Assembly (NCBI RefSeq): GCF_020532665.2 | Contig: NZ_JAIWPG020000006.1 | Coordinates: 1-64,000, forward strand | Direction of reading: 5' to 3' | DNA from: Lelliottia sp. WAP21 | Lineage (GTDB): Bacteria; Pseudomonadota; Gammaproteobacteria; Enterobacterales; Enterobacteriaceae | DNA length: 64,000 nucleotides | Shown: piece after piece, positions 10,433 through 25,571 of the stretch | Layout: every line of letters begins with the position of its first letter | Numbering within the stretch: position 1 is the first letter of the stretch | Made by a program: the position numbers and the translations under genes | Notes under the pieces: generated by a model | Seen by the model: the letters and a program-made list of their open reading frames with translations, nothing else | What the model was told of the DNA's origin: nothing | Databases searched by the model: none

Positions 10433-11929
10433 ATGGCTCACTCCCACTTATTAGCAGAAAGAATTTCGCGCCTCAGCAGCGCGCTGGAAAAAGGTCTTTT
10501 CGAGCGTAGCCACGCCATTCGCTTGTGCTTACTGGCCGCGCTGAGCGGCGAAAGCGTTTTCTTACTCGGCCCACCGGGTATCGCCAAAAGTCTGATCGCC
10601 CGCAGGCTGAAATTCGCCTTCCAGAACGCGCGCGCCTTTGAATATCTGATGACCCGCTTCTCCACGCCGGAGGAGGTTTTCGGTCCACTGTCTATCCAGG
10701 CACTCAAAGATGAAGGACGTTATCAGCGTTTAACGGCAGGCTATCTTCCTGAAGCCGAAATCGTCTTTCTGGATGAAATCTGGAAAGCAGGCCCGGCGAT
10801 TCTGAACACCTTGCTGACGGCCATTAACGAACGTCGTTTTCGGAACGGCGCGAGTGAAGAGAAGATCCCCATGCGTTTGCTGGTAGCCGCGTCAAATGAA
10901 CTTCCGGAAGCGGACAGCAGTCTGGAAGCGCTTTACGATCGCATGTTGATCCGTCTGTGGCTTGATAAAGTGCAGGATAAGTCGAATTTCCGCTCGTTGC
11001 TGGTCAGCCAGCAGGATGAAAATGAAAATCCGGTCCCCCCTTCGCTTCAGGTAACGGATGACGAATACCAGCAGTGGCAGCAGGACATTGGCAAAATTAA
11101 ACTGCCTGACGCGGTCTTTGAACTGATCTATATGCTGCGCCAGCAGCTGGATTTACTGCCGTCAGCCCCTTACGTCTCTGACCGCCGGTGGAAAAAAGCC
11201 ATACGTTTGTTACAGGCCAGCGCGCTTTTCAGCGGGCGAGAGGCCGTTGCGCCCATCGATCTTATTTTGTTGAAGGATTGTTTGTGGCATGACGCCGAAG
11301 GCATGAATCTCATGCAGCAACAGCTCGATGTTTTGATGACCGGGCACGCCTGGGGACAGCAGGCGATGTTAAACAAATTGGGGGCTATCACCCAAAGACG
11401 CCTCCAGCTGCAGCAGCAACAAAGCGATAAAACGGCGCTAAAGGTCAGTCGTTTAGGGGGGATGTTTGCCCGTAAGCCGCATTATGAATTACCCGCTGAT
11501 TTGACCGGTTCCTCTCTGACATTACTGCTCCAGCAGCCGCTTAAGCTGCATGATATGCAGGTTGTGCATATCACCGTCGAACGGGACGCCCTGGCGCAAT
11601 GGCTGGATAAAAGCGGCGAGATCCGGGGCAAACTGAACGGTATCGGTTTTGCACAAGTATTGAATATGGAAGTGGACACCAGTCTGCATCTTGTCATCCG
11701 CGACGTGAGCCTTCAGGGTTCACGCCTTGCGCTACCGGGCAACGCCACGGACAGCGTACCGGAGGAGATCAAGCAACAGCTGGAAGCGCTGGATACCGAA
11801 TGGCATCAACAGCACACGCTGTTCAGCGAGCAGCAAAAATGTCTCTTTATTCATAGCGACTGGTTAGGTCGTATCGAAGCCAGCCTGCAGGACGTGAGCG
11901 CGCAGATTAAACAGGCCCGTCAATGCTAA
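10433..11929 (+). CDS. ravA: RavA, MoxR-family AAA+ ATPase
   Basis: A hexameric ATPase that in E. coli interacts with lysine decarboxylase LdcI and works with ViaA. The start at ATG 10433 (MAHSHLL) gives 498 residues, the E. coli length. Walker A is GPPGIAKS (46-53), Walker [10 protein letters not shown], and the sensor region [12 protein letters not shown]. The C-terminal part (about 330-498) is the LARA/triple-helical region used for LdcI binding. It overlaps viaA by 7 nt, so translation is probably coupled. Confidence 0.96.
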   Translation: MAHSHLLAERISRLSSALEKGLFERSHAIRLCLLAALSGESVFLLGPPGIAKSLIARRLKFAFQNARAFEYLMTRFSTPEEVFGPLSIQALKDEGRYQRLTAGYLPEAEIVFLDEIWKAGPAILNTLLTAINERRFRNGASEEKIPMRLLVAASNELPEADSSLEALYDRMLIRLWLDKVQDKSNFRSLLVSQQDENENPVPPSLQVTDDEYQQWQQDIGKIKLPDAVFELIYMLRQQLDLLPSAPYVSDRRWKKAIRLLQASALFSGREAVAPIDLILLKDCLWHDAEGMNLMQQQLDVLMTGHAWGQQAMLNKLGAITQRRLQLQQQQSDKTALKVSRLGGMFARKPHYELPADLTGSSLTLLLQQPLKLHDMQVVHITVERDALAQWLDKSGEIRGKLNGIGFAQVLNMEVDTSLHLVIRDVSLQGSRLALPGNATDSVPEEIKQQLEALDTEWHQQHTLFSEQQKCLFIHSDWLGRIEASLQDVSAQIKQARQC

Positions 11930-13374
11930 CGCTGGATACCCTCAATATGATGCTGGCCGTGAGTGAGGAGGGGCTGATTGAAGAAGTGATGATTACGCTT
12001 CTTGCTTCACCTCAACTGGCTGCCTTCTTTGAGAAATTCCCGCGGATTAAAAAAGCGGTTACCGACGATCTCCCGCGCTGGCGCGACAGCCTGCGAAGAC
12101 GGCTCAGGGAGACGGAAGTTCCGCCAGAGTTAACCGAAGAGGTCACCTGTTATCAGGAAAGCCAGCGGCTCTCCACCTCACAATTTGTCACCCAACTGCC
12201 GCAAATCCTGACGCTGCTGGATAAGGTGCATTCCCCTTATGCCAGCCAGGCGCGTACGCTCGCGACGGATAACACCACGTTCACTCCCGCCCTGCACACC
12301 CTCTTTTTACAGCGATGGCGATTAAGTCTGGTGGTACAGGCGACGTCGCTTAACCAACAGCTCCTGGAAGAGGAGCGCGAACAATTGCTCAGTGAAGTTC
12401 AGGAAAGGATGACGCTAAGCGGTCAGCTTGAAGAGGTGCTGGTCGAAAACGAGAACGCCGCTGGCCGTCTGTGGGACATGAGCGCCGGGAAAATCAAGCG
12501 CGGTGATTATCAGCTCATTGTGAAATACGGTGAATTTCTGACCCAGCAGCCGGAGCTGATGCAGTTGGCTGAACAGCTGGGCCGCTCGCGCGAAGCGAAA
12601 TCAGTGCCCAAAAAAGATGCTCCGATGGAAACATTTCGCACGCTGGTGCGTGAGCCAGCCACGGTGCCGGAACAGGTAGATGGGCTCCAGCAAAGTGACG
12701 ATATCCTGCGTTTATTGCCCACGGAACTGGCGACGCTGGGCATTACTGAGCTGGAATATGAGTTTTATCGCCGGCTGGTGGAGAAACAGCTTTTAACCTA
12801 CAGGCTACACGGAGAGTCATGGCGGGAGAAGATCGGCCAGCGTCCGGTGATTCATCAGGATTTTGATGAACAACCGCGAGGGCCATTTATTGTCTGTGTG
12901 GATACTTCCGGTTCAATGGGTGGCTTTAATGAACAGTGCGCCAAAGCCTTTTGTCTGGCCCTGATGCGTGTTGCGCTCGCGGATCGACGTCGCTGCTACA
13001 TTATGCTTTTTTCCAGTGAAGTCGTGGGCTATGAGCTGACGGGGCAAGAGGGCATTGAGCAGGCAATCCGTTTTTTAAGCCAGCGCTTTCGTGGTGGTAC
13101 CGACCTGGCCAGCTGCTTTCGCGCCATTATTGAACGTATGCAGGGGGGGGAATGGCATGATGCCGATGCGGTGGTTATTTCCGATTTTATTGCTCAGCGT
13201 CTTCCCGATGACGTTGTGAACAACGTGAAAACCTTACAACGGGTTCATCAGCATCGGTTTCATGCGGTGGCGATGTCAACACATGGCAAACCCAGGATCA
13301 TGCGCATCTTCGATCATATCTGGCGCTTTGATACCGGGCTGCGTAGTCGTCTGATCAGGCGGTGGAAACGCTAA
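11923..13374 (+). CDS. viaA: ViaA, VWA-domain partner of RavA
   Basis: 483 residues as in E. coli. The C-terminal von Willebrand A domain carries the MIDAS motif DTSGSMGG starting at Asp327. The N-terminal half is helical and charged. It stimulates RavA ATPase in E. coli, where the pair is linked to respiratory complexes, membrane lipids and aminoglycoside sensitivity. The start lies inside the ravA end. The stop abuts the convergent asnA stop with no spacer. Confidence 0.95.
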   Translation: MLTLDTLNMMLAVSEEGLIEEVMITLLASPQLAAFFEKFPRIKKAVTDDLPRWRDSLRRRLRETEVPPELTEEVTCYQESQRLSTSQFVTQLPQILTLLDKVHSPYASQARTLATDNTTFTPALHTLFLQRWRLSLVVQATSLNQQLLEEEREQLLSEVQERMTLSGQLEEVLVENENAAGRLWDMSAGKIKRGDYQLIVKYGEFLTQQPELMQLAEQLGRSREAKSVPKKDAPMETFRTLVREPATVPEQVDGLQQSDDILRLLPTELATLGITELEYEFYRRLVEKQLLTYRLHGESWREKIGQRPVIHQDFDEQPRGPFIVCVDTSGSMGGFNEQCAKAFCLALMRVALADRRRCYIMLFSSEVVGYELTGQEGIEQAIRFLSQRFRGGTDLASCFRAIIERMQGGEWHDADAVVISDFIAQRLPDDVVNNVKTLQRVHQHRFHAVAMSTHGKPRIMRIFDHIWRFDTGLRSRLIRRWKR

Positions 13375-14367
13375 TTAAAGAAGCGCGTCGACACTCGCAC
13401 GGACCTGTTGCGGCCATACGCCGCACTGTACCTGTCCGATATGGGACAGTTGCAGCAGGAGCATGGTCAGACGCGACTGGCCAATACCGCCACCAATCGT
13501 CTGAGGCATTTCGCCGCGCAGCAACGCCTGATGCCACTCCAGTTTGAGGCGATCTTCATCACCCGTCACCGCCAGCTGACGTTTTAACGCGGCGGCATCC
13601 ACACGGATCCCCATAGAGGAAAGTTCAAAGGCATCTTCCAGAATCGGGTTCCACACCAGAATATCGCCGTTCAGTCCGGCATATTTCCCCTCACTCTCCG
13701 TGCTCCAGTCGTCGTAATCAGGTGCACGTACATCGTGACGCTTACCATCAGACAGCGCACCGCCAATACCCATCAGAAATACGGCGCCCAGCTCTTTGGC
13801 GATCGCTCGCTCGCGGCCTTTGGCGTCCAGATCCGGGAAACGGCTCAGCAGATCCTGGCTGTGAACAAAATGGATTGTCTCTGGCAGGAACGGTGCCAGC
13901 CCAAACGCTTCGCTCACGGCCTTTTCGGTCGCTTTGATCCCGGCGTAGATTGCTTCCACTGTCGCTTTTAGCGTCCCTATGTGACGCTCACCGTCCCCCA
14001 TCACGCGTTCCCAGTCCCACTGGTCAACGTAGACAGAGTGAATGGCTGTGAGACGATCTTCATCGGGGCGAAGGGCTTTCATGTGCGTGTAGAGCCCTTC
14101 GCCCGCGCTGAAGTCGTGTTGTCCCAGCGTCTGTCGTTTCCACTTTGCCAGTGAATGCACGACTTCGAACTGGGCGTCTGGCAAGGTTTTCACTTTGACC
14201 TGTACCGCTTTTTCGCATCCAGACAAGTTGTCCTGCGTCCCGTCGCCCACACGGCTAAGAATGGGAGCCTGGACTTCAATAAGACCGAGCTTCTCTTCAA
14301 GCTGACGTGAAAAATGGGATTTAACGAAACTGATCTGGCGTTGTGTTGCGATGTAAGCGGTTTTCAT
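13375..14367 (-). CDS. asnA: AsnA, ammonia-dependent asparagine synthetase
   Basis: Makes asparagine from aspartate, ATP and ammonia; a class II aminoacyl-tRNA-synthetase-like fold. Its 330 residues match E. coli. Visible: the N-terminal [16 protein letters not shown], the middle segment [12 protein letters not shown] and the C-terminal class II motif 3-like [19 protein letters not shown] precedes the start. It is divergent from its activator asnC, and its stop abuts viaA. Confidence 0.97.
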   Translation of the reverse strand: MKTAYIATQRQISFVKSHFSRQLEEKLGLIEVQAPILSRVGDGTQDNLSGCEKAVQVKVKTLPDAQFEVVHSLAKWKRQTLGQHDFSAGEGLYTHMKALRPDEDRLTAIHSVYVDQWDWERVMGDGERHIGTLKATVEAIYAGIKATEKAVSEAFGLAPFLPETIHFVHSQDLLSRFPDLDAKGRERAIAKELGAVFLMGIGGALSDGKRHDVRAPDYDDWSTESEGKYAGLNGDILVWNPILEDAFELSSMGIRVDAAALKRQLAVTGDEDRLKLEWHQALLRGEMPQTIGGGIGQSRLTMLLLQLSHIGQVQCGVWPQQVRASVDALL

Positions 14368-14517
14368 TTTTATACTCCTGCGTCCTGTTGATATTGATTA
14401 AGCAACAGAAAGGCCGTCAAACACAATAATCAAACAACAAAAAGGCCATCTTGATTTTGATTCGATAAAAATTAGCGCTAAAATAGTTAGATTCATCAAT
14501 ACTCATAAGAAAAACCT

Positions 14518-14976
14518 ATGGAAAATTATCAGATCGATAATCTGGATCGCGGCATCCTCGAGGCTTTAATGGCAAATGCGCGTACCGCGTATGCCGAGCT
14601 AGCCAAACAATTTGGCGTCAGCCCGGGCACCATTCACGTTCGTGTTGAGAAAATGAAGCAAGCGGGGATTATCACGGGAGCGCGCATCGATGTAAGTCCA
14701 AAGCATCTGGGCTACGACGTGTGCTGCTTTATTGGCATTATTCTGAAAAGTGCAAAGGACTACCCTTCGGCATTGGCTAAACTCAACGCGCTGGATGAAG
14801 TGACAGAAGCCTATTACACCACCGGGCACTACAGCATCTTTATTAAGGTGATGTGCCGATCCATTGATGCCCTGCAGCAGGTACTTATCAACAAGATCCA
14901 AACAATTGATGAAATTCAGTCCACCGAGACGCTGATCTCCCTGCAAAACCCGATTATGCGCACCATCCGCCCCTGA
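14518..14976 (+). CDS. asnC: AsnC, Lrp/AsnC family regulator
   Basis: Asparagine-responsive regulator that activates asnA and autoregulates. 152 residues. The N-terminal helix-turn-helix is YAELAKQFGVSPGTIHVRVEK, and the C-terminal RAM ligand-binding domain contains YYTTGHYSIFIKV. The 150-bp gap to asnA (14368-14517) is AT-rich and must hold both promoters. In E. coli, transcription through asnC and mioC reaches oriC. Confidence 0.96.
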   Translation: MENYQIDNLDRGILEALMANARTAYAELAKQFGVSPGTIHVRVEKMKQAGIITGARIDVSPKHLGYDVCCFIGIILKSAKDYPSALAKLNALDEVTEAYYTTGHYSIFIKVMCRSIDALQQVLINKIQTIDEIQSTETLISLQNPIMRTIRP

Positions 14977-14997
14977 TCGGGCAATTTCATTCCCACA

Positions 14998-15037
14998 TTT
15001 TCCACAGGTAGATCCCAGCTCGCTCACAGCGTACAAT
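14998..15037 (+). promoter_or_regulatory. mioC promoter with DnaA box
   Basis: A DnaA box TTTTCCACA (14998-15006) sits beside a TAGATC -35 (15009-15014) and a TACAAT -10 (15032-15037) 17 bp apart. This mirrors the E. coli mioC promoter, which DnaA represses. Confidence 0.75.
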
Positions 15038-15066
15038 GTTTCCCTCTTTATATGAGCGAGCGATCA

Positions 15067-15516
15067 ATGGCGGACATTACTCTCATCAGTGGCAGTACCC
15101 TTGGCGGAGCGGAATACGTTGCGGAACATCTGGCTGAAAAGCTGGAAGACGCGGGTTTTAGCACCGAAACGCTGCACGGACCTCTGCTGGACGATCTTAA
15201 TAAAGAAGGGATCTGGCTACTGATCACCTCAACGCATGGCGCAGGTGACATCCCTGATAACCTCCAGCCGCTCTATGATGAACTGCAGGAACAGCAGCCT
15301 GAGCTTTCTGCCGTGCGTTTCGGCGCGATCGGCATCGGCAGCCGCGAATACGACACCTTTTGCGGCGCAATAGAGAAAGTAGAGGCGGCGTTAACGTCGT
15401 GTGGGGCAAAACAGATCGGTGAAACGCTCAAGATCAACGTCCTCGATCACGATATTCCAGAGGATCCAGCAGAAGAATGGCTGGGTGAATGGAAAAATTT
15501 ACTCAAAAACGATTAA
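15067..15516 (+). CDS. mioC: MioC, FMN-binding flavodoxin-like protein
   Basis: A flavodoxin involved in biotin synthase electron transfer in E. coli, and a classical origin-flanking gene. ATG 15067 (MADITLISGS) is chosen by homology, giving 149 residues; an in-frame start at 15052 adds MSERS. The N-terminal FMN phosphate loop is SGSTLGGAEYVA; a second flavin loop is SSTHGAG-like (TSTHGAGDIPDN), and SREYDTFCGA follows. The ribosome-binding site is weak. Its transcription runs into oriC. Confidence 0.93.
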   Translation: MADITLISGSTLGGAEYVAEHLAEKLEDAGFSTETLHGPLLDDLNKEGIWLLITSTHGAGDIPDNLQPLYDELQEQQPELSAVRFGAIGIGSREYDTFCGAIEKVEAALTSCGAKQIGETLKINVLDHDIPEDPAEEWLGEWKNLLKND

Positions 15517-15800
15517 AGATCGTGCGATCAGATGTGGATAACTCTGGTTAAAACCTTGGGTTAAGCGGTAGTTATCCCAATAACAACCCTTGGTCAGTTT
15601 TTAGTCTGTGGATAAAGTACCGTTTTGATCCCAGCTTATACTGCTCAGGATCACCGATCATTCACAGCAAACGATCCTTTCTAAGACCATGATCTTTCTT
15701 AAGAGATCGGGCTTATCCACACGATCGGTCGATCCTAATAAGAGATCATAATAAAACAGATCTCTAAATACATAGATCTTCTTTTTAATAGTCCAGGATC
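15517..15800. other. oriC: oriC, chromosomal replication origin
   Basis: This lies between mioC and mnmG, as in E. coli. DnaA boxes: R4 TGTGGATAA 15533-15541, R3 TTATCCCAA 15572-15580, R2 TGTGGATAA 15607-15615, R5/M TCATTCACA 15658-15666, R1 TTATCCACA 15713-15721. Three AT-rich 13-mers ending in GATC form the unwinding element: 15735-15747, 15750-15762 and 15766-15778. At least 13 GATC sites are present for Dam/SeqA. A degenerate IHF-like site is possible between R5 and R1 (about 15680-15695). R2 is a perfect consensus box here, unlike TTATACACA in E. coli. Confidence 0.97.
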
Positions 15801-15807
15801 CCAATGC

Positions 15808-15840
15808 TTTCTCGAAAGACTAAAGTTGAGTAGAATCCAC
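15808..15840 (+). promoter_or_regulatory. mnmG (gidA) promoter
   Basis: TAGAAT at 15831-15836 is followed by a GC-rich CCACGGCCCGG discriminator, typical of stringently controlled promoters and matching my memory of E. coli gidA. The -35 is poor. Transcription away from oriC is thought to help origin opening. Confidence 0.6.
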
Positions 15841-15890
15841 GGCCCGGACTTCAATCCATTTTCATACCGCTTTACGCGAGGCAGACCACC

Positions 15891-17780
15891 ATGTTTTATC
15901 AGGATCCTTTTGACGTCATCATCATTGGCGGGGGTCATGCAGGCACTGAGGCCGCAATGGCCGCAGCGCGTATGGGTCAGCAGACCCTGCTTTTGACACA
16001 CAATATCGACACGCTGGGACAGATGTCCTGCAATCCGGCGATTGGCGGCATTGGGAAAGGACACCTGGTTAAAGAAGTGGATGCACTTGGCGGCCTGATG
16101 GCGAAAGCCGTCGATCAAGCAGGCATTCAGTTTAGGATACTAAACGCGAGTAAAGGCCCCGCCGTTCGGGCCACACGTGCTCAGGCGGATCGCGTGCTCT
16201 ATCGGCAGGCGGTGCGTACTGCGCTGGAAAACCAGCCGAACCTGATGATCTTCCAGCAGGCGGTTGAAGATCTGATTGTGGAGAACGATCGTGTCGTGGG
16301 CGCCGTGACCCAAATGGGGCTGAAGTTCCGTGCGAAAGCGGTGGTATTGACCGTCGGGACGTTCCTCGACGGGAAAATCCACATCGGTCTGGATAACTAC
16401 AGCGGTGGCCGTGCTGGCGATCCGCCGTCTATCCCGCTCGCCCGACGTTTGCGTGAATTGCCGCTGCGCGTAAACCGACTGAAAACGGGTACGCCTCCGC
16501 GTATCGACGCACGTACTATCGATTTCAGCGTACTGGCACAGCAGCATGGTGATAACCCCATGCCGGTCTTCTCGTTCATGGGCAATGCGTCCCAGCACCC
16601 TCAGCAGGTGCCGTGCTATATCACGCATACCAACGAGAAAACGCATGATGTGATCCGCAGCAACCTCGATCGCAGCCCAATGTATGCCGGGGTGATCGAA
16701 GGGATCGGGCCGCGTTATTGCCCATCGATCGAAGACAAAGTGATGCGCTTTGCCGATCGTAACCAGCACCAGATTTTCCTGGAGCCGGAAGGGCTCACCT
16801 CTAACGAAATTTATCCGAACGGGATCTCGACCAGCCTGCCGTTCGATGTACAGATTCAAATTGTTCGCTCTATGCAGGGCATGGAAAATGCCAAAATCGT
16901 CCGCCCTGGCTATGCTATTGAGTACGATTTCTTCGATCCACGTGATTTGAAACCAACCCTGGAAAGCAAATTTATCGAGGGTCTGTTCTTTGCGGGTCAA
17001 ATCAACGGCACGACGGGCTATGAAGAAGCGGCCGCCCAGGGTCTGTTGGCCGGTCTGAACGCCGCGCGCCTCTCTGCGGACAAAGAGGGCTGGGCGCCAC
17101 GTCGCGATCAGGCCTATCTCGGCGTGCTGGTGGACGATCTCAGCACAATGGGCACCAAAGAACCGTACCGTATGTTTACCTCTCGTGCGGAATACCGTCT
17201 GATGCTGCGTGAAGATAACGCGGATTTACGTCTGACCGAAAAAGGTCGCGAGTTGGGTCTGGTCGATGACGAACGTTGGGCGCGTTTCAACGAGAAGCTG
17301 GAGCGTATCGAAACGGAACGTCAGCGTCTGAAATCCACCTGGGTCAACCCATTGGCCGAGTCCGCTGCTGAAGTAAACGCTCACTTAACCGCGCCGCTCT
17401 CACGTGAGGCCAGCGGTGAAGATCTGCTGCGTCGTCCTGAAATGACCTATGCGCAGCTGGTTCAGATGACGCCGTTTACGCCGGGTCTGGAAGATGCCGA
17501 AGCCGCAGAGCAGGTTGAAATTCAGGTGAAATACGAAGGTTACATTGCGCGCCAGCAGGATGAGATCGACAAACAGCAGCGTAATGAGAACACGATCCTG
17601 CCTGCGACCCTGGATTACCGTCAGGTGTCAGGTTTGTCTAACGAAGTGATCGCCAAACTTAACGATCATAAACCGGCCTCTATTGGTCAGGCATCGCGTA
17701 TCTCAGGCGTGACGCCAGCAGCGATTTCAATACTGCTGGTCTGGTTGAAAAAACAAGGTATGCTGCGCCGCAGCGCATAA
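15891..17780 (+). CDS. mnmG: MnmG (GidA), tRNA uridine-34 carboxymethylaminomethyl-modifying enzyme
   Basis: With MnmE it installs the cmnm5 group on wobble U34 of several tRNAs, using FAD and 5,10-methylene-THF. 629 residues. The N-terminal FAD-binding Rossmann motif is GGGHAG (13-18). The family signature [17 protein letters not shown] follows. The C-terminal helical domain that binds MnmE ends at [12 protein letters not shown] and the HhH-like tail. It lies first in the mnmG-rsmG unit; its partner mnmE is at 43055-44419. Confidence 0.98.
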   Translation: MFYQDPFDVIIIGGGHAGTEAAMAAARMGQQTLLLTHNIDTLGQMSCNPAIGGIGKGHLVKEVDALGGLMAKAVDQAGIQFRILNASKGPAVRATRAQADRVLYRQAVRTALENQPNLMIFQQAVEDLIVENDRVVGAVTQMGLKFRAKAVVLTVGTFLDGKIHIGLDNYSGGRAGDPPSIPLARRLRELPLRVNRLKTGTPPRIDARTIDFSVLAQQHGDNPMPVFSFMGNASQHPQQVPCYITHTNEKTHDVIRSNLDRSPMYAGVIEGIGPRYCPSIEDKVMRFADRNQHQIFLEPEGLTSNEIYPNGISTSLPFDVQIQIVRSMQGMENAKIVRPGYAIEYDFFDPRDLKPTLESKFIEGLFFAGQINGTTGYEEAAAQGLLAGLNAARLSADKEGWAPRRDQAYLGVLVDDLSTMGTKEPYRMFTSRAEYRLMLREDNADLRLTEKGRELGLVDDERWARFNEKLERIETERQRLKSTWVNPLAESAAEVNAHLTAPLSREASGEDLLRRPEMTYAQLVQMTPFTPGLEDAEAAEQVEIQVKYEGYIARQQDEIDKQQRNENTILPATLDYRQVSGLSNEVIAKLNDHKPASIGQASRISGVTPAAISILLVWLKKQGMLRRSA

Positions 17781-17793
17781 AACGTTAAACATA

Positions 17794-17852
17794 GCCCGGT
17801 GCGCGTAGCAAGCCGGGCGACCGAACTCCGTAAGGCGGGTCGCCACCCGCCT
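17794..17852. repeat. REP-like palindrome pair between mnmG and rsmG
   Basis: GCCCGG (17794-17799) pairs with CCGGGC (17813-17818), the core of a REP element. AGGCGGGT (17833-17840) pairs perfectly with ACCCGCCT (17845-17852) around a 4-nt loop. The pair can stabilise the upstream mnmG message. Confidence 0.65.
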
Positions 17853-17875
17853 CAGTATCTCAACAGGTATTCGCC

Positions 17876-18499
17876 GTGCTCAACAAACTCTCTCGTCTGC
17901 TGGAACAAGCAGGTATTTCGCTCACCGATCACCAGAAAAATCAGCTGGTGGCGTATGTCGATATGCTGAACAAATGGAATAAAGCGTACAATCTCACCTC
18001 CGTACGCGACCCCAACGAGATGCTGGTGCGTCATATTCTCGACAGTATCGTGGTGGCGCCACATCTGCAGGGCGAGCGTTTTATCGATGTCGGAACGGGT
18101 CCTGGTTTGCCGGGTATCCCATTATCGATTGTTCGTCCTGAAAGTCATTTCACGCTACTGGACAGCCTGGGTAAGCGCGTTCGCTTTCTGCGTCAGGTCC
18201 AGCATGAACTGAAGCTTGAGAATATCGAGCCGGTACAGAGCAGGGTAGAGGACTTCCCGTCTGAGCCTCCGTTTGATGGCGTGATCAGCCGTGCTTTCGC
18301 CTCGCTGAACGATATGGTGAGCTGGTGCAAACACTTACCGGGCCAGAACGGTCGCTTTTATGCCCTGAAAGGTTTGGTGCCTGAAGACGAAATCGCCCAA
18401 CTGCCAGCAGGCTTTAGTGTCGAAAATATAACCAAATTGCGCGTTCCACAGCTTGAAGGCGAACGTCACCTGGTGATCATTAAGCACGCTAATTTTTAA
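17876..18499 (+). CDS. rsmG: RsmG, 16S rRNA G527 7-methyltransferase
   Basis: Makes m7G527 in 16S rRNA using S-adenosylmethionine; loss gives low-level streptomycin resistance in E. coli. 207 residues with a GTG start at 17876, as in relatives. The SAM-binding motif I is [27 protein letters not shown] and ALKG follow. It is downstream of mnmG, with a REP pair between them. Confidence 0.95.
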   Translation: MLNKLSRLLEQAGISLTDHQKNQLVAYVDMLNKWNKAYNLTSVRDPNEMLVRHILDSIVVAPHLQGERFIDVGTGPGLPGIPLSIVRPESHFTLLDSLGKRVRFLRQVQHELKLENIEPVQSRVEDFPSEPPFDGVISRAFASLNDMVSWCKHLPGQNGRFYALKGLVPEDEIAQLPAGFSVENITKLRVPQLEGERHLVIIKHANF

Positions 18500-19113
18500 A
18501 AATTAATAAAAAATGTGGAATTTGTGCTGTTCCTGGCGTGTTAAAAAATGCACGGGATAGAGAAGTACAGACTGAGAGCGTTTAACCTCTTATTTACCAG
18601 GGGTTATCGCAAGGTTAACCTGGATGAAGGAATGGCCTCTTCAGATAGTCAACATTGAAAATATCAGTCTGCTAAAAGTAGAATTAAGTAATGATAAATT
18701 AATGTTAAATATTTATTAAGAATGTCAATGAAAGGTTTTTCTTCTATATAGGGCTGTTTTGCAAATAGTTACTGTCATTTGCCTTTAATATCAGAAAGAT
18801 GAAATTCAGTGAATTATTGATTTGATAAATATGTCCTTATCGTAAATGTGTGTTTTGTGATCTCGTGCACGCTTTATCATCAGCGTTTCCGCGCCATTTG
18901 CAGTTTTGCAGCACGGCGCGATCATTGACGAAAAGTTGAAAAATAGCGAAGGCGAAAAATATTTAAACATTTATTCACCTTTTCGCTACTTATTGTTTGA
19001 ATTCACGGGGACGCACCGTATAATTTGACCGCTTTTTGATGCTTGACTCTGAGCCTTAAAGAACGTTTTATACGACACGCGGCATACCTCGAAGGGAGCA
19101 GGAGTTAAACGTG
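18500..19113 (+). promoter_or_regulatory. rsmG-atpI intergenic region with the atp operon promoter
   Basis: A long AT-rich gap without a credible gene. The atp promoter is TTGAAT (18997-19002) and TATAAT (19019-19024) with a 16-bp spacer, in a context nearly identical to E. coli. Just upstream, TAGCGAA (18944-18950) and TTCGCTA (18982-18988) form an inverted repeat around an A/T tract, a possible UP or IHF-type element. I see no gene and no clear rsmG terminator in 18500-18940. Confidence 0.8.
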
Positions 19114-20624
<1,511 letters not shown>

Positions 20625-20655
20625 TAAGCCACAGAAATTAAAGAGGTATTGTGCT

Positions 20656-21126
20656 GTGAACATGAACGCAACAATCCTCGGCCAGGCCATCGCGTTTATT
20701 CTCTTTGTCTGGTTCTGCATGAAGTATGTATGGCCGCCATTAATGGCAGCCATCGAAAAACGTCAGAAAGAAATTGCTGACGGTCTGGCTTCTGCAGAGC
20801 GCGCTAAGAAAGATTTGGACCTTGCACAGGCCAACGCGACAGACCAGCTGAAAAAAGCCAAAGCGGAAGCTCAGGTTATCATTGAACAGGCTAACAAACG
20901 CCGTTCACAGATCCTGGACGAAGCCAAAGCGGAAGCAGAACAGGAACGCACTAAGATCGTGACACAGGCTCAGGCTGAAATTGATGCTGAGCGTAAACGT
21001 GCTCGTGAAGAACTGCGTAAGCAGGTTGCGATTCTGGCTGTTGCTGGCGCCGAGAAGATCATCGAACGTTCCGTGGATGAAGCTGCTAATAGCGACATCG
21101 TGGACAAACTTGTCGCTGAACTGTAA
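20656..21126 (+). CDS. atpF: AtpF, ATP synthase F0 subunit b
   Basis: The peripheral stalk subunit, 156 residues with a GTG start at 20656. One N-terminal membrane helix (about residues 5-25) is followed by a long, highly charged coiled coil (about 30-125) rich in Ala, Glu and Lys. The C-terminal end VDKLVAEL contacts the delta subunit. It dimerises. Confidence 0.97.
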   Translation: MNMNATILGQAIAFILFVWFCMKYVWPPLMAAIEKRQKEIADGLASAERAKKDLDLAQANATDQLKKAKAEAQVIIEQANKRRSQILDEAKAEAEQERTKIVTQAQAEIDAERKRAREELRKQVAILAVAGAEKIIERSVDEAANSDIVDKLVAEL

Positions 21127-21140
21127 GGAGGGAGGGGCTG

Positions 21141-21674
21141 ATGTCTGAATTTGTTACGGTAGCTCGCCCCTACGCCAAAGCAGCTTTTGACTTTGCTGTC
21201 GAACACCAAAATGTCGACCGCTGGCAGGATATGCTGGCGTTTGCCGCTGAGGTAACGAAAAACGAGCAAATGGCAGAATTGCTTTCAGGTGCACTGGCAC
21301 CGGAAACGCTGGCTGCCTCGTTTATCGCCGTTTGTGGCGAGCAGCTGGATGCCAACGGCCAAAACCTGATTAAGGTTATGGCCGAAAATGGTCGTCTGCG
21401 CGTGCTCCCTGATGTTCTGGAGCAGTTCGAGCACTTACGTGCCCTCAGTGAAGCCACTGTCGAAGTCGAAGTGACTTCTGCAAATGAACTGAGTGAAGAA
21501 CAGCTTGCGAAAATCAGCGCCGCGATGGAAAAACGTCTGTCACGCAAAGTTAAGCTGAATTGCAAAATCGATAAGTCTGTAATGGCAGGCGTAATCATCC
21601 GAGCGGGTGATATGGTCATTGATGGCAGCGTACGCGGCCGTCTTGAACGCCTTGCAGACGTCTTGCAGTCTTAA
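21141..21674 (+). CDS. atpH: AtpH, ATP synthase F1 subunit delta
   Basis: 177 residues. It links the b-dimer to the top of the alpha3beta3 head. The N-terminal six-helix domain starts [16 protein letters not shown], the subunit delta signature. The C-terminal [19 protein letters not shown] is the conserved region. It sits between atpF (14-nt gap) and atpA (12-nt gap). Confidence 0.97.
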   Translation: MSEFVTVARPYAKAAFDFAVEHQNVDRWQDMLAFAAEVTKNEQMAELLSGALAPETLAASFIAVCGEQLDANGQNLIKVMAENGRLRVLPDVLEQFEHLRALSEATVEVEVTSANELSEEQLAKISAAMEKRLSRKVKLNCKIDKSVMAGVIIRAGDMVIDGSVRGRLERLADVLQS

Positions 21675-21686
21675 GGGGACTGGAGC

Positions 21687-23228
21687 ATGCAACTGAATTC
21701 CACCGAAATCAGCGAACTGATCAAGCAGCGCATTGCTCAGTTCAGTGTTGTGAGTGAAGCTCACAACGAAGGTACTATTGTTTCTGTAAGTGACGGTGTT
21801 ATCCGCATCCACGGCCTCGCCGATTGTATGCAGGGTGAGATGATTTCCCTGCCGGGTAACCGTTACGCTATCGCACTGAACCTGGAGCGCGACTCCGTAG
21901 GTGCAGTTGTGATGGGTCCGTATGCCGACCTTGCCGAAGGCATGAAGGTTAAATGTACTGGCCGTATTCTTGAAGTTCCAGTTGGCCGTGGCCTGCTGGG
22001 TCGCGTGGTGAACACTCTGGGTGCGCCAATCGACGGTAAAGGTCCGGTTGATAACGATGGCTTCTCGCCTATCGAAGTTATCGCACCTGGCGTTATCGAA
22101 CGTCAGTCCGTCGATCAGCCTGTTCAGACGGGTTATAAGTCCGTCGATGCCATGATTCCAATCGGACGTGGCCAGCGTGAACTGATCATCGGTGACCGTC
22201 AGACCGGTAAAACCGCAATGGCGATTGATGCGATCATCAACCAGCGCGACTCCGGTATCAAATGCGTGTACGTGGCTATCGGCCAGAAAGCGTCCACCAT
22301 TTCTAACGTGGTTCGTAAACTGGAAGAGCACGGCGCACTGTCTAACACCATCGTTGTGGTAGCGACTGCGTCTGAATCCGCTGCACTGCAGTACCTGGCT
22401 CCGTACGCAGGTTGCGCAATGGGCGAATACTTCCGTGACCGCGGTGAAGATGCGCTGATCGTATACGATGACCTGTCTAAACAGGCTGTTGCTTATCGTC
22501 AGGTTTCCCTGCTGCTTCGTCGTCCACCAGGACGTGAAGCCTTCCCGGGCGACGTGTTTTATCTCCACTCCCGTCTGCTGGAGCGCGCATCCCGCGTTAA
22601 CGCGGAATACGTAGAGAACTTCACCAAAGGTGAAGTCAAAGGTAAAACCGGCTCCCTGACTGCTCTGCCGATTATCGAAACTCAGGCGGGTGACGTTTCT
22701 GCGTTCGTTCCAACCAACGTAATTTCGATTACCGATGGTCAGATCTTCCTGGAAACCAACCTGTTTAACTCCGGTATTCGTCCTGCGGTTAACCCGGGTA
22801 TCTCCGTATCCCGTGTGGGTGGTGCTGCTCAGACCAAGATCATCAAGAAACTGTCCGGTGGTATTCGTACCGCGCTGGCACAGTATCGTGAACTGGCTGC
22901 GTTCTCTCAGTTCGCATCCGATCTGGATGAAGCAACCCGTAAGCAGCTGAGCCATGGTCAGAAAGTAACTGAACTGCTGAAACAGAAACAGTATGCCCCT
23001 ATGTCTGTTGCACAACAGGGCCTGGTGCTGTTCGCGGCAGAACGTGGTTATCTTGAAGATGTTGAACTGGCGAAAATCGGTAGCTTCGAAGCCGCTCTGC
23101 TGGCTTACGTTGACCGTGATCACGCTCCGTTGATGCAAGAGATCAACCAGTCCGGTGGCTATAACGACGAAATCGAAGGCAAGCTGAAAGCTATCCTCGA
23201 TTCCTTCAAAGCAACCCAGTCCTGGTAA
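21687..23228 (+). CDS. atpA: AtpA, ATP synthase F1 subunit alpha
   Basis: 513 residues. The non-catalytic nucleotide-binding subunit has P-loop GDRQTGKT (169-176), Walker B region [12 protein letters not shown] and the arginine-finger segment [13 protein letters not shown]. The start follows atpH after 12 nt, with GGGGA upstream. A 532-codon open frame on the opposite strand is a codon-usage shadow. Confidence 0.98.
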   Translation: MQLNSTEISELIKQRIAQFSVVSEAHNEGTIVSVSDGVIRIHGLADCMQGEMISLPGNRYAIALNLERDSVGAVVMGPYADLAEGMKVKCTGRILEVPVGRGLLGRVVNTLGAPIDGKGPVDNDGFSPIEVIAPGVIERQSVDQPVQTGYKSVDAMIPIGRGQRELIIGDRQTGKTAMAIDAIINQRDSGIKCVYVAIGQKASTISNVVRKLEEHGALSNTIVVVATASESAALQYLAPYAGCAMGEYFRDRGEDALIVYDDLSKQAVAYRQVSLLLRRPPGREAFPGDVFYLHSRLLERASRVNAEYVENFTKGEVKGKTGSLTALPIIETQAGDVSAFVPTNVISITDGQIFLETNLFNSGIRPAVNPGISVSRVGGAAQTKIIKKLSGGIRTALAQYRELAAFSQFASDLDEATRKQLSHGQKVTELLKQKQYAPMSVAQQGLVLFAAERGYLEDVELAKIGSFEAALLAYVDRDHAPLMQEINQSGGYNDEIEGKLKAILDSFKATQSW

Positions 23229-23278
23229 CGTCCGGCGGTCTGTCTTAGGACAGACCGCAAGGCATTGAGGAGAAGCTC

Positions 23279-25551
<2,273 letters not shown>

Positions 25552-25571
25552 CGCCTTAATCGGAGGGTGAT

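Noticed and set aside
21540-23138. A 532-codon open frame on the minus strand opposite atpA
   Set aside because: It is antisense to a highly conserved gene with biased codons, has no family-like sequence, and its composition fits a shadow frame.
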